Assembly: GCA_001314705.1 (NCBI GenBank)
Contig: LJSU01000020.1
Span: 9,592 to 73,591 of the forward strand
Source of the DNA: Rhodobacteraceae bacterium HLUCCO07
Lineage (GTDB): Bacteria; Pseudomonadota; Alphaproteobacteria; Rhodobacterales; Rhodobacteraceae
Length of the DNA stretch: 64,000 nucleotides
Direction of reading: 5' to 3'
Shown piece by piece: positions 35,298 through 43,176 of the stretch. The notes under the pieces are model-generated. The model saw nothing but the letters and a program-made list of their open reading frames with translations. It did no database searches and was not told the origin of the DNA. The position numbers and the translations under genes are program-made. How positions within the stretch are numbered: the first letter of the stretch is position 1; each line of letters starts with the position of its first letter.

Positions 35298-36524
35298 TCA
35301 GTCGCGTGCAATGTTCCCGCTGCGCAGCGGCACGCCGAATTTGGCATGGCAGATCTCGGCCAGCCTCGCGATTCCCTCGCGGATCACGGGGATGGGGGGA
35401 TGGCCGAAGCAGATACGCATCCGGTGGCGGTTTTGGCTGCTGTTGACGCTCCATTCCGTGCCGGGATTGATCTCGATTCCCTCTTCGAGCGCGGCTTAAA
35501 ACAGCCGGTCGGTATCGACCGCATCGGGCAGCGTGACCCAGAGATAGATCCCGCCCGCGGGCCGGTCATATTGCGCGGCGGCGCCGAAATGTTCATCCAG
35601 CGCGTCGCAGAGCGCATCGGCCTTGTCCCGCAGCATCGGCAGGAGCGTGGCGACATGCGCCTCGTAGTGGCCGGGCAGGTATTCGGCCAGCGCCATCTGC
35701 GCCAGCGCGCCGGTCCCCGCATCGGTCTTGAGCGGCAGGATATGGCCCATCAGCGGCCAGGGCGCGACCAGATAGCCAAGGCGCAGCGCGGGGGCGATGG
35801 TCTTGGAAAAGGTGCCGCAATAGATCACCCGATCCTCGTCGTCGAGCGCATGGATCGCGGGCGGGCGTTCAGCGGAAAAGACCAGATCGGCATAGCAATC
35901 ATCCTCGAAGATCGGCACGTCGAACTTGTGGGCCAGCGCCAGCATTTCGCGGCGCCGTGCCTCGGGCATGATCGTTCCGGTGGGGTTCTGGATGGTGCGG
36001 ATGGTGTAGATGAACTTGGGCTTGCGCCCCTCGCGCGCAAGGGTTTCGAGCGCCTCTTGGAGCGCGTCCATGCACATTCCCTCGCCGTCCAGGGCGATGG
36101 GATGCGGGGTGACGCCGAGCGCGCGCAGCTTGGCGATCGCGCCCATGTAATTGGCGTCTTCGAGCAGCACCACGTCGCCCGCGTCGAGCAGCGCGCGGTT
36201 CACGAGGTCCATGGCCTGGAGCGATCCGGAGGTGATGAGCACCTCGTCGCGGCTGGCGGTGATGCCGGTGCGGCGTTCGAGGATCGTGCAGATCTCCTCG
36301 CGCAGGGGGAGATAGCCTTGCGGGCCGCCATCCATGCCGTATTTGCCCATGGAATGGCCTTCCTCGCGGATGACGCGGGCCACGGCCTCGGCCAGCGCGT
36401 CGGCGGGCACGGTCGGCTCGTCGATGTTGCCGCCGACAAAGTGATAGGGGGGCAGGCCGGTGAAGGGCTGCGCGGATCGCGCGCGGGCGGGTTCGGAGAG
36501 GAAACTGTCGAAGGCGAAACTCAT
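35298..36524 (-). pseudogene. PLP-dependent class I/II aminotransferase broken by an in-frame TAA
   Basis: The frame from 36524 encodes a fold-type I aminotransferase of the aminoadipate/aromatic (LysN-like) kind: GKYGMDGGPQGYLPLRE, NPTGTIMP, EDDCYADLVF and the Schiff-base lysine in GTFSKTIAPALRLGYL. It stops at TAA (35498-35496) after VDTDRLF, at residue 343. Reading through this codon, the same frame continues without interruption for 65 more residues (AALEEGIEINPG...MRICFGHPP) to a TGA at 35300-35298, giving the expected 408 residues. A single C-to-T change of CAA (Gln) to TAA explains it. Either the gene has recently been inactivated or the base is a sequence error. The truncated 342-residue form would lack the substrate-binding arginine region. 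Confidence 0.88.
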
Positions 36525-36705
36525 GGCGCGTGCCCCTGTCTTGCTATGTTCCTGGCCTGATCACACGGGCCAAGGTAGCGCCCGTGTGGGCAGAGCAAGT
36601 CTAGGGCGGGGTTGCCCGTGGGTCCATTCGGTGCGGACGGCGTGACGCAACGAAAAAGGGATGACCGGTGGGGCGGTTCGACGGGCCGCTCAGGACGGGG
36701 CCGGA

Positions 36706-38142
36706 CTATTCCTCCTGATCCTCTTCACCCTCCTGATCCTCCTGACCCTCCTGAAATGCGCCGTTTGCCCAGGTGCCGCTTTCCTCGCCGCCTTCGGCAT
36801 AAGTCATTGTGCCGGTGCCCTCGCGTTTGCCGTTCCGGAACGTGCCGGTATAGACATCGTCATTGGCATAGGTCGCCCGGCCCTCGCCGGAAATCTGACC
36901 TTCCTCCCATTCGCCGACATACTCGAAACCATCCGGCATGGTGAGCTCGCCTTCGCCATGGCGCTGGCCATTGGCGAATGTGCCCTTGTAGATCGTGCCA
37001 TCCGGGTAGGTTGCGGTGCCTTCGCCGTGGCGCTGGCCATCCTGCCATTCGCCTTCGTAGCGATAGCCGTCGTCATAGGTCATCACGCCGAAGCCGTGGT
37101 TGCGGGCGCTGCGGAACGCCCCTTCGTAAGTGGTGCCGTTGGCATAGACAGCCTTGCCATTGCCGTCGATGACGCCCTCTTTCCATTCGCCCTCATAGGT
37201 CGAGCCGTCGGGGTAGGTGATCTTGCCTTCGCCATCGGCGACGTCATCGCGAAATTCGCCGACATATTCCGATCCGTCCGGATAGGTGACGGTGCCCGAT
37301 CCCTCGATCCGGCCGTCCACCCAGCTGCCTTCGTAGCGATAGCCGTCGGCGCCTTCGAAAACGCCCTCGCCTTCACGCTTGTCGTTCTCGAATTCGCCCT
37401 CGTAGACATCGCCGTTGGCATAGGTCACCTTGCCCTTGCCTTCGCGTTGGCCGGCCACGAGTTCGCCTTCGTAGACATCGCCATTGGGTTGGGTGAGCCT
37501 GCCGGTGCCGTTGATCTGGCCGTCTTTCCAGCTTCCTTCGTAAACAAGCCCGTCGGGCATGGTGAGCGTGCCCTCTCCGTCGCGCACGCCTTGCACGATC
37601 TCGCCCTCGTAGACACCGCCCTCGGGATAGGTGATGCGGCCCTGTCCCTCCTTGACGCCGTTCACCCAGTCGCCATCGTATTCATAGCCATTGGGCGAGG
37701 TCATCACGCCGCGGCCATGATGCATGGCGTTGCGGAACCCGCCCTCGTAGCGGGTCTCGTTGGCATAGACCGCGACGCCCTGGCCGGTGATCTTGCCGTC
37801 GACCCAGTCGCCCTCATAGGTGCCACCGTCGGAAAAGACGATTCGGCCCACGCCCTCGGGCTTGCCCTTGGCGAATTCGCCCTCGTAGACCGAGCCGTTG
37901 GGAAAGCGGGCGGTGCCGCGGCCGCGAATTTCGCCGTCGACCCACTCTCCCGAATATTCGTAACCGTTGGGTAAACGATACGTGCCTTGCCCATGCTGGA
38001 GCCCGTCGCGGAACGTGCCCTCGTAAACGCCGCCATCGTCGTATTGCTTGGTTCGGGTCTCGTCGTCCTGTGCCATGGCAGGAAGCCCGAAGGCGAGTGC
38101 CACGGCATATGCGGTCAGCCTTGTTCTGCGTGCGGTCATCAT
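36706..38142 (-). CDS. Exported MORN-repeat protein
   Basis: A 478-residue protein that starts at tandem ATGs (38142) with a signal peptide MMTARRTRLTAYAVALAFG and cleavage near AMAQ. The rest is almost wholly MORN repeats: I count 18 full units of about 23 residues (Y-E-G-x-W-x-x-G-x-x-x-G-x-G-x-x-x-Y-x-D-G) and a degenerate 19th, followed by a glutamine/glutamate-rich tail made of short EGQEDQE-like repeats. MORN proteins form long beta-sheet ribbons that often bind membranes or peptides. The gene lies opposite nadE with a 176-bp divergent gap. Function is unknown; location would be periplasm or cell surface. The DNA is correspondingly repetitive with a 69-bp period. Confidence 0.88.
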   Translation of the reverse strand: MMTARRTRLTAYAVALAFGLPAMAQDDETRTKQYDDGGVYEGTFRDGLQHGQGTYRLPNGYEYSGEWVDGEIRGRGTARFPNGSVYEGEFAKGKPEGVGRIVFSDGGTYEGDWVDGKITGQGVAVYANETRYEGGFRNAMHHGRGVMTSPNGYEYDGDWVNGVKEGQGRITYPEGGVYEGEIVQGVRDGEGTLTMPDGLVYEGSWKDGQINGTGRLTQPNGDVYEGELVAGQREGKGKVTYANGDVYEGEFENDKREGEGVFEGADGYRYEGSWVDGRIEGSGTVTYPDGSEYVGEFRDDVADGEGKITYPDGSTYEGEWKEGVIDGNGKAVYANGTTYEGAFRSARNHGFGVMTYDDGYRYEGEWQDGQRHGEGTATYPDGTIYKGTFANGQRHGEGELTMPDGFEYVGEWEEGQISGEGRATYANDDVYTGTFRNGKREGTGTMTYAEGGEESGTWANGAFQEGQEDQEGEEDQEE

Positions 38143-38318
38143 CGTGCCCGGCCCCCTGTTTGAATTGGCCATCACTTTCAGCCCGGTCGTGGCAAATCTA
38201 AGCGAGCGGGCCACCATGGGCAACGTCTTTTGCCGGTGCGTGCGGGATCGGCGGCAAATCGGCTTCCCCTCGCGCCACGATCTGTTAAATCTGGCCGCAA
38301 CCGTTCCGAGGGGGCAAG

Positions 38319-39980
38319 ATGAGCGATCAATTCCGCCTGACGCTGGCGCAGCTGAACCCTGTCATGGGCGATATCGACGGCAATGCCGCCAAGGCGCGCC
38401 GGGCATGGGAGGCGGGCCGTGACGCGGGGGCCGATCTGGTTGCGCTGCCCGAGATGTTCATCACGGGCTACAACACCCAGGACCTTGTGATGAAACCCAT
38501 TTTTCACCAGGCGGCGATTGCGGCGATCGAGGCGCTGGCGTGCGATTGCGCGGACGGGCCGGCGCTGGCGATCGGCGGCCCGGCGCTCGAGGGGACATCG
38601 CTTTACAACGCCTATTACATTTGCAGGGGCGGGCAGATCACGGCCCGGGTTCTCAAGCATCACCTGCCCAACGAGACCGTGTTCGACGAGGTGCGCGTGT
38701 TCGAAAGCGGGCCGGTTACAGGGCCCTACGTGGTGGGCGATCTGCGCATCGGCAGCCCGATCTGCGAGGATGGCTGGTTCGAAGACGTGGCCGAGACGCT
38801 GGCCGAGACCGGGGCCGAGATCCTGCTGATCCCCAATGGCAGCCCCTATTACCGCCAGAAATTCGACGTGCGGGCCAACAAGATGGTGGCGCGGGTGATC
38901 GAGACGGGCCTGCCGCTGGTCTATCTCAACATGGTGGGCGGGCAGGATGACCAGGTTTTTGACGGGGGCAGTTTCGTGCTCAACCCTCACGGTGAACTGG
39001 TCGTGCAACTCCCTGTTTTCGAAGAGGAAATCGCGCATGTCGATTTCACGCGCGGGGCTGATGGCTGGCGCGCGGAGCCGGGGGGGATGGCGCATCTGCC
39101 GGGGGTCGAGGAACAGGATTACCGCGCGATGGTTGAAGCCTTGCGCGATTACATGGGAAAGACGGGGTTTTCCAAGGCCTTGCTGGGCCTGTCGGGGGGC
39201 GTCGACAGCGCGATCGTGGCAACCATCGCGGCGGATGCGCTGGGGCCTGAGAACATGCGCTGCGTGATGTTGCCCTCGGAATACACGGGCGCAGACTCGC
39301 TGGCAGACGCAAAGGCGGTCGCCGAGGCTCTGGGCTGTCGCTATGACACTGTTCCCATTGGACAATCCCGCGCCGCCGTGACCGAAACACTGGCGCCATT
39401 GTTCGAGGGGACGGAACCGGACGTGACCGAGGAGAACATCCAGTCGAGGTTGCGTGGACTGTTGCTCATGGCGCTTTCCAACAAGTTCGGCGAGATGCTC
39501 TTGACCACCGGCAACAAGAGCGAGGTTGCTGTGGGCTATGCCACGATTTATGGTGATATGTCAGGTGGTTACAATCCGATCAAGGACATGTACAAGACCC
39601 GCGTCTTTGCCACCTGCCGCTGGCGCAACGCCAATCACCGGCCCTGGATGAAAGGGCCGGAGGGCGAGGTCATCCCGGCGCGGGTGATCGACAAGCCGCC
39701 GAGTGCGGAACTGCGCCCGGACCAGAAGGACGAGGACAGCCTGCCGCCTTACGAAGTGCTTGATTCCATTCTGGAAATGCTGGTCGATCAGGAGGCGAGC
39801 GTGGGTGATTGCGTGGCGGCGGGGCATGATCGGGACGTGGTGAAAAAAATCGAACACCTGATTTATATCAGCGAATACAAGAGGTTCCAGTCGGCCCCGG
39901 GCACAAGGTTGAGCCCGCGCGCCTTCTGGCTCGACCGGCGCTATCCGATCGTCAACCGCTGGCGCGATCCGAGCGGTTAA
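38319..39980 (+). CDS. nadE: NAD+ synthetase, glutamine-dependent
   Basis: This 553-residue enzyme makes NAD+ from deamido-NAD+ with glutamine as nitrogen donor. The N-terminal nitrilase-like glutaminase domain (1-260) has Glu45 (ALPEMF), Lys113 (VLKHHLPN) and Cys149 (SPICEDGWF). The C-terminal synthetase domain has the pyrophosphate-binding loop SGGVDS at 292-297 and TGNKSEVAVGYATIYGDMSGG. It is the short two-domain bacterial type. The next 326 bp hold only repeats. It is divergent from the MORN gene. Confidence 0.95.
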   Translation: MSDQFRLTLAQLNPVMGDIDGNAAKARRAWEAGRDAGADLVALPEMFITGYNTQDLVMKPIFHQAAIAAIEALACDCADGPALAIGGPALEGTSLYNAYYICRGGQITARVLKHHLPNETVFDEVRVFESGPVTGPYVVGDLRIGSPICEDGWFEDVAETLAETGAEILLIPNGSPYYRQKFDVRANKMVARVIETGLPLVYLNMVGGQDDQVFDGGSFVLNPHGELVVQLPVFEEEIAHVDFTRGADGWRAEPGGMAHLPGVEEQDYRAMVEALRDYMGKTGFSKALLGLSGGVDSAIVATIAADALGPENMRCVMLPSEYTGADSLADAKAVAEALGCRYDTVPIGQSRAAVTETLAPLFEGTEPDVTEENIQSRLRGLLLMALSNKFGEMLLTTGNKSEVAVGYATIYGDMSGGYNPIKDMYKTRVFATCRWRNANHRPWMKGPEGEVIPARVIDKPPSAELRPDQKDEDSLPPYEVLDSILEMLVDQEASVGDCVAAGHDRDVVKKIEHLIYISEYKRFQSAPGTRLSPRAFWLDRRYPIVNRWRDPSG

Positions 39981-40057
39981 CGGCGGTGCAATGCGGCGAA
40001 AGCAAGGGGTGATCCTCGGCTGCTGCGCGGCTGCCGGGCGTGCACCGCCGCGCTGCG
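39975..40057. repeat. Dispersed GTTAAC/CGGCTG intergenic repeat, copy B
   Basis: This copy starts at GGTTAAC, overlapping the nadE stop codon, and contains GGGGTGATCCTCGGCTGCTG and GCCGGGCGTGCACCGCCGCG, nearly identical to copy A at 19867-19949 over about 50 bases. The 326-bp gap 39981-40306 between nadE and soxR contains no gene: this repeat fills its left part and the 156-bp element its right part. Confidence 0.65.
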
Positions 40058-40111
40058 GCAATTGTTAAGGGAAAATTGATTAATGCGCCGGGCGCTGGAT
40101 CGCCTTTGCCC

Positions 40112-40268
40112 GCCCGGAACAGCGGCGCAGCCGCCCGGGCAGCACACGGCCGCCCCCCGGCCGGGTGCTTTCGATGGGATGCGCGCCGCTCTGGTCAGAG
40201 GATGATGTTGCGGGATAAATCGCGCGGCGCAGGCGTTGCGCGCACCCGACCGCGGCCCTGTGCTGCCC
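40112..40268. repeat. 157-bp intergenic element with long inverted arms, copy 1
   Basis: The element begins with a small hairpin (GCCCGG...CCGGGC) and then has a left arm GGGCAGCACACGGCCG...CCGGGTGC (40137-40168) whose inverse, GCACCCG...CTGTGCTGCCC, forms the right arm (40242-40268). The two arms can form a stem of about 26 bases around a 73-base core that includes GTTGCGGGATAAAT. A second copy at 50547-50702 is highly similar. Both lie between converging genes. Confidence 0.75.
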
Positions 40269-40306
40269 TCACGATCGGAAACATGTGACTCCACCGTTCG
40301 GCGGGA

Positions 40307-40777
40307 TCAGCCGTCGGGCTCCGGGGCGCTGTCGCCCAGAAGGTAGCGCGGGCCGGAACCGCCGGTGGCGGCGCGGTCGTCGCGATTGTAGAGGCGGCAC
40401 CGCTCGAGGCTGAGACAGCCGCAGCCGATGCAACCGTCAAGATCGTTGCGCAGTTTTTCGAGCGTGGCGATGCGGGCGTCGAGCGTGGCGCGAATCCGCC
40501 GCGAGATCGCCTTCCAGTCGCGGGCGGTCGGGGTGCGACCATCGGGCAGGTCCGAGAGAAGTGCCGCGATCTCGGGCAGCGAGAGGCCAAGGCCCTGGGC
40601 GATCCGGATGAAGGAAAGCCTGCGGATGTCGGCCCGGGCAAAGCGACGCTGGCCCGAAGCGGTGCGCGTGGCGCGGACAAGGCCCTTCGCCTCGTAGAAC
40701 CGGATCGCCGAAACGGCCAGACCGGTGCGCCTGGCAATGTGGCCGATTGGCAGCATGTCGGCGGGGCTGGGGGGCAT
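40307..40777 (-). CDS. soxR: Redox-sensing transcription activator SoxR
   Basis: A 156-residue MerR-family regulator. The winged-helix domain covers residues 8-75 (LPIGHIARRTGLAVSAIRFYEAKGL), a dimerization helix follows, and the [2Fe-2S] ligands are Cys116, Cys119, Cys121 and Cys127 (CIGCGCLSLERC), with the exact spacing of Escherichia coli SoxR. Oxidation of the cluster by redox-cycling compounds switches on target promoters. The gene is divergent from a VOC-family gene with a recognisable SoxR-type promoter between them. soxS is absent, as usual outside enterobacteria, where SoxR controls a few effector genes directly. Confidence 0.95.
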   Translation of the reverse strand: MPPSPADMLPIGHIARRTGLAVSAIRFYEAKGLVRATRTASGQRRFARADIRRLSFIRIAQGLGLSLPEIAALLSDLPDGRTPTARDWKAISRRIRATLDARIATLEKLRNDLDGCIGCGCLSLERCRLYNRDDRAATGGSGPRYLLGDSAPEPDG

Positions 40778-40787
40778 GAAAAACCTC

Positions 40788-40817
40788 TTGACCTAAAGTT
40801 GGGTTTAGAAATTAGCG
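40788..40817 (+). promoter_or_regulatory. SoxR box and promoter of the VOC-family gene
   Basis: A -35 element TTGACC (40788-40793) is followed by the dyad CTAAA-GTTGGG-TTTAG (40793-40808) and a possible -10 TTAGCG (40812-40817). The spacer is about 18 bases, longer than the usual 17, and the dyad lies between the two promoter elements. This is the arrangement of MerR/SoxR-controlled promoters. It lies between soxR and the gene at 40849, and could also autoregulate soxR. Confidence 0.7.
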
Positions 40818-40848
40818 TCGGACATGCCATTTGAAAAGGAGGCATATC

Positions 40849-41229
40849 ATGGTGACGAAACTGGAGCATGTGAACGTAACGGTGAGCGATCTGGATCGCT
40901 CCATCGCGCTTCTTCGGGAGGTGTTCGGCTGGACCCTGCGCTGGCGCGGCGGGTCGATCCACGACGGCGAAAGCGCGCATGTGGGCGACGATGAGACCTA
41001 TGTGGCGCTATATCGTCATCCCGAGCGGGCCGGCCGACCGGTTGACAGCTACACGACCACCGGCGGGCTCAACCATATCGGGGTGGTGGTCGAGGATCTC
41101 GACGCGATCGAGGCAAAGGTCAGGGCGGCGGGGCTGGAGCCCTATTCCCACGCCGATTACGAACCGGGGCGGCGGTTCTATTTCAGGGACCATGACGGCA
41201 CCGAATGGGAGGTCGTGAGCTACGCCTGA
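40849..41229 (+). CDS. VOC-family (glyoxalase/dioxygenase-like) protein
   Basis: A 126-residue protein with the vicinal oxygen chelate fold, two beta-alpha-beta-beta-beta units. Likely metal positions are His8 (KLEHVNVTV), a His in GGLNHIGVVVEDL, and Glu in GTEWEVVSY. AAAAGGAGG six bases before the ATG at 40849 fixes the start. VOC proteins include glyoxalase I, drug-binding resistance proteins and dioxygenases. The SoxR-type promoter suggests a role in dealing with redox-active compounds or reactive aldehydes, though the reaction is unknown. Confidence 0.87.
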   Translation: MVTKLEHVNVTVSDLDRSIALLREVFGWTLRWRGGSIHDGESAHVGDDETYVALYRHPERAGRPVDSYTTTGGLNHIGVVVEDLDAIEAKVRAAGLEPYSHADYEPGRRFYFRDHDGTEWEVVSYA

Positions 41230-41244
41230 GCGGGGGACTGCCGC

Positions 41245-41616
41245 CTAGCGTGACAGTCGACCGGCGAGGCGTGAGAGGAGCGGACGGACCGGCAGAAAAC
41301 CGCGATAGGCCAGCTCCAGGAGTGGGGTGACGCCGGGCAGCCGGGCCAGCCTGGCGGCCCAGCGCCAGCGCGGCAACAGCTCCCAGATCCTGATGAATGC
41401 CGCGGCCCCCGAAACCAGATTGCCATCGGCATCGCGCACGTGAAACCGCCTCAGCGCCGCCTCGCGCGAGAGGTCATCGCCGAGATCCCCTTGCGCGGAT
41501 GCGTCGACGAAACAGAGTGCCTCTGCCCCCTCCTGACGCCGGTAATGGGCGATTTCCCGCGCGCAGAGCGGGCAGGCGCCATCGTGGTAAACCGTGAGCG
41601 TGTCGTTGTTGGTCAT
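41245..41616 (-). CDS. DCC-family thiol-disulfide oxidoreductase-like protein (DUF393)
   Basis: A 123-residue protein with the motif [12 protein letters not shown] (Cys15 and Cys18) that names the DCC family, predicted to have a thioredoxin-like fold. The C-terminal third is basic and hydrophobic ([16 protein letters not shown]), suggesting contact with the membrane. It is 15 bp from the converging VOC gene and 31 bp from the metallopeptidase gene on its other side. The redox partner is unknown. Confidence 0.85.
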   Translation of the reverse strand: MTNNDTLTVYHDGACPLCAREIAHYRRQEGAEALCFVDASAQGDLGDDLSREAALRRFHVRDADGNLVSGAAAFIRIWELLPRWRWAARLARLPGVTPLLELAYRGFLPVRPLLSRLAGRLSR

Positions 41617-41647
41617 GCTGGGGTTACGGTGCGGCGGCCCGGTCGGA

Positions 41648-42055
41648 TCACTCCCACCAGCGGTCTATGGTGGCAATGTCGTCGTCGGACCAGCCGAAAT
41701 GATGGGCGAATTCGTGCACGGTGACATGGGCGACGAGTTCCGCCAATTCCACGTCGCCGCGCGCGCGCCATTCATCGAGGATGGGTTGGCGGAAGAGCCA
41801 GACCCGGTCGGGGCCGGTGGGCTGATCGAAGACCGATTTCTCGGTCAGCGGGATGCCCTCGTAAAGCCCGGTGAGGTCGCGCGGATCGTCGATGTCGAGT
41901 TCGCGCAGCATCTGCGCGTCGGGCCAGTCGGCGACATGGATCGCCACGTCCCGGGCGGGCGCGCGGAACGGCGCGGGAAAGCCCGCGACGGCATCGCGGG
42001 CGATCTGTTCGATCTCGTCAAGCGTGGGCAGCGGGCCATGGGTCATGGCCCGCAT
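41648..42055 (-). CDS. Zincin-like metallopeptidase family protein
   Basis: A 135-residue protein with the zinc motif H114-E115-x2-H118-x2-G-x2-D124 in [14 protein letters not shown], matching the minimal metallopeptidase family (DUF1025-like, MMP-type HExxHxxGxxD). The start may be 42055 or the ATG at 42046 (MTHGPLP). Family members of this size are common in alphaproteobacteria and actinobacteria; substrates are unknown and the enzyme is predicted to be cytoplasmic. It lies 18 bp after the MBL-fold gene on the same strand. Confidence 0.88.
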   Translation of the reverse strand: MRAMTHGPLPTLDEIEQIARDAVAGFPAPFRAPARDVAIHVADWPDAQMLRELDIDDPRDLTGLYEGIPLTEKSVFDQPTGPDRVWLFRQPILDEWRARGDVELAELVAHVTVHEFAHHFGWSDDDIATIDRWWE

Positions 42056-42073
42056 ATGGCGTGCGGGCGCGGC

Positions 42074-43006
42074 TTACTCAAGCATCATCTGGTAGGATGT
42101 GGGCACGTAATGGAACCCGTCGCCACGGGTTTCGACAAAGCCCATGGCGGGCCAGGGCATGTGGTAGCCGATGAACGGGATCTTGTCGGCGGCCAGCATG
42201 TCGAGGATGCGGCGGCGGGTTTGTGCGGCCATTTCCTTGTCCTGGTCGAAGCGGACCTCCCATTCGGGATGGGCCAGCGACCAGACGTAGTGATTGGCGA
42301 AATCGACCGCCAGCACCAATTGCTCGTCGCCGCTTTCGATCATGTAGGTCATGTGGCCGGGTGTATGGCCGAAGGCGGCCATGGCGGTGATGCCGGAGGC
42401 GATGCTCTCGCCATCGCCGATCATGGTGAATTGCTCGGCCAGCGGGCGGACCTTTGCCTCGAAGGCGTCGTTGTCGGCCTCGTTCCAGGCGTCGAATTCC
42501 GCCGCGCCGGTGATGTGGGTGGCGTTGGCGAAAGTGGCTGCGCCATCCTCGCTCAGCCCGCCGATATGGTCGCCATGCATATGCGTGATCACCACCTTGT
42601 CGACCTGTTCGGGCTCGTACCCCGCGGCGCGCAGTGCGCCGGTGATTCCGCCGGGGTTGAGGCCGGTGTCGAAGAGGATGAGTTCGGAGCCGGTATTCAC
42701 CACGGTGGGGGTGAAGAAGAACTGCGCCTTGTCGGTCGGGATATGGGCGGCCTCGGACGCCGCGGCAAACTCCTCTTCGCTGGCATTCAGGCCGAAGATG
42801 GTTTGCGGGTCGGGCACGGTGCGGGTGCCGGCCAGGAGCGCCGTGACCTCGAAATCGCCCAGCTTGAACCGGTTGAACCGGGTCGTTGCCATGCCCAGCA
42901 TCTCGGCCGCGCCGAAGGCCGGTCGCGATGCGGCGGCGGCGAGCGGCAGGGCGGCTGCCCCCATGAGCGCATGGCGGCGGGTGATGGAAAAGGCGGGTCT
43001 GGTCAT
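42074..43006 (-). CDS. Exported MBL-fold metallohydrolase (Tat signal)
   Basis: A 310-residue metallo-beta-lactamase-fold hydrolase. The N-terminus SITRRHALMGAAALPLAAAA is a twin-arginine signal, so it is exported folded, with its metals, to the periplasm. Zinc ligands lie in HMHGDH at 142-147, His in FGHTPGHM, Asp in VLAVDFANH, and His in IGYHMPWPAMGF. This pattern matches the quorum-quenching lactonase/alkylsulfatase-like subgroup with an extra N-terminal segment. AAAGGA precedes the ATG at 43006. The substrate is unknown. Confidence 0.88.
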   Translation of the reverse strand: MTRPAFSITRRHALMGAAALPLAAAASRPAFGAAEMLGMATTRFNRFKLGDFEVTALLAGTRTVPDPQTIFGLNASEEEFAAASEAAHIPTDKAQFFFTPTVVNTGSELILFDTGLNPGGITGALRAAGYEPEQVDKVVITHMHGDHIGGLSEDGAATFANATHITGAAEFDAWNEADNDAFEAKVRPLAEQFTMIGDGESIASGITAMAAFGHTPGHMTYMIESGDEQLVLAVDFANHYVWSLAHPEWEVRFDQDKEMAAQTRRRILDMLAADKIPFIGYHMPWPAMGFVETRGDGFHYVPTSYQMMLE

Positions 43007-43176
43007 CTCAGGTCCTTTCTTTGAATGGCTCTCTTGCATCATACGCGGCAGGGCGCGATCCGGATGTCACGACCGCGTGAGCCCGGAGGCCCTGCCTGCG
43101 CGGTGCTTTCTGGACAAAGCCCGCCGGGTGTGGGATGTGGCACGCCAACCCTGCACCGCCAGTCCGAGAGGCATTC

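Noticed and set aside
36706-38142. CRISPR-like regular repeat in DNA
   Set aside because: The 69-bp periodicity comes from the MORN protein repeat, is within an open frame, and has no unique spacers.
40040-40288. An 82-codon plus-strand frame in the nadE-soxR gap
   Set aside because: It lies wholly inside dispersed repeats that recur at 50547-50702, so the frame reflects repeat DNA rather than a gene.
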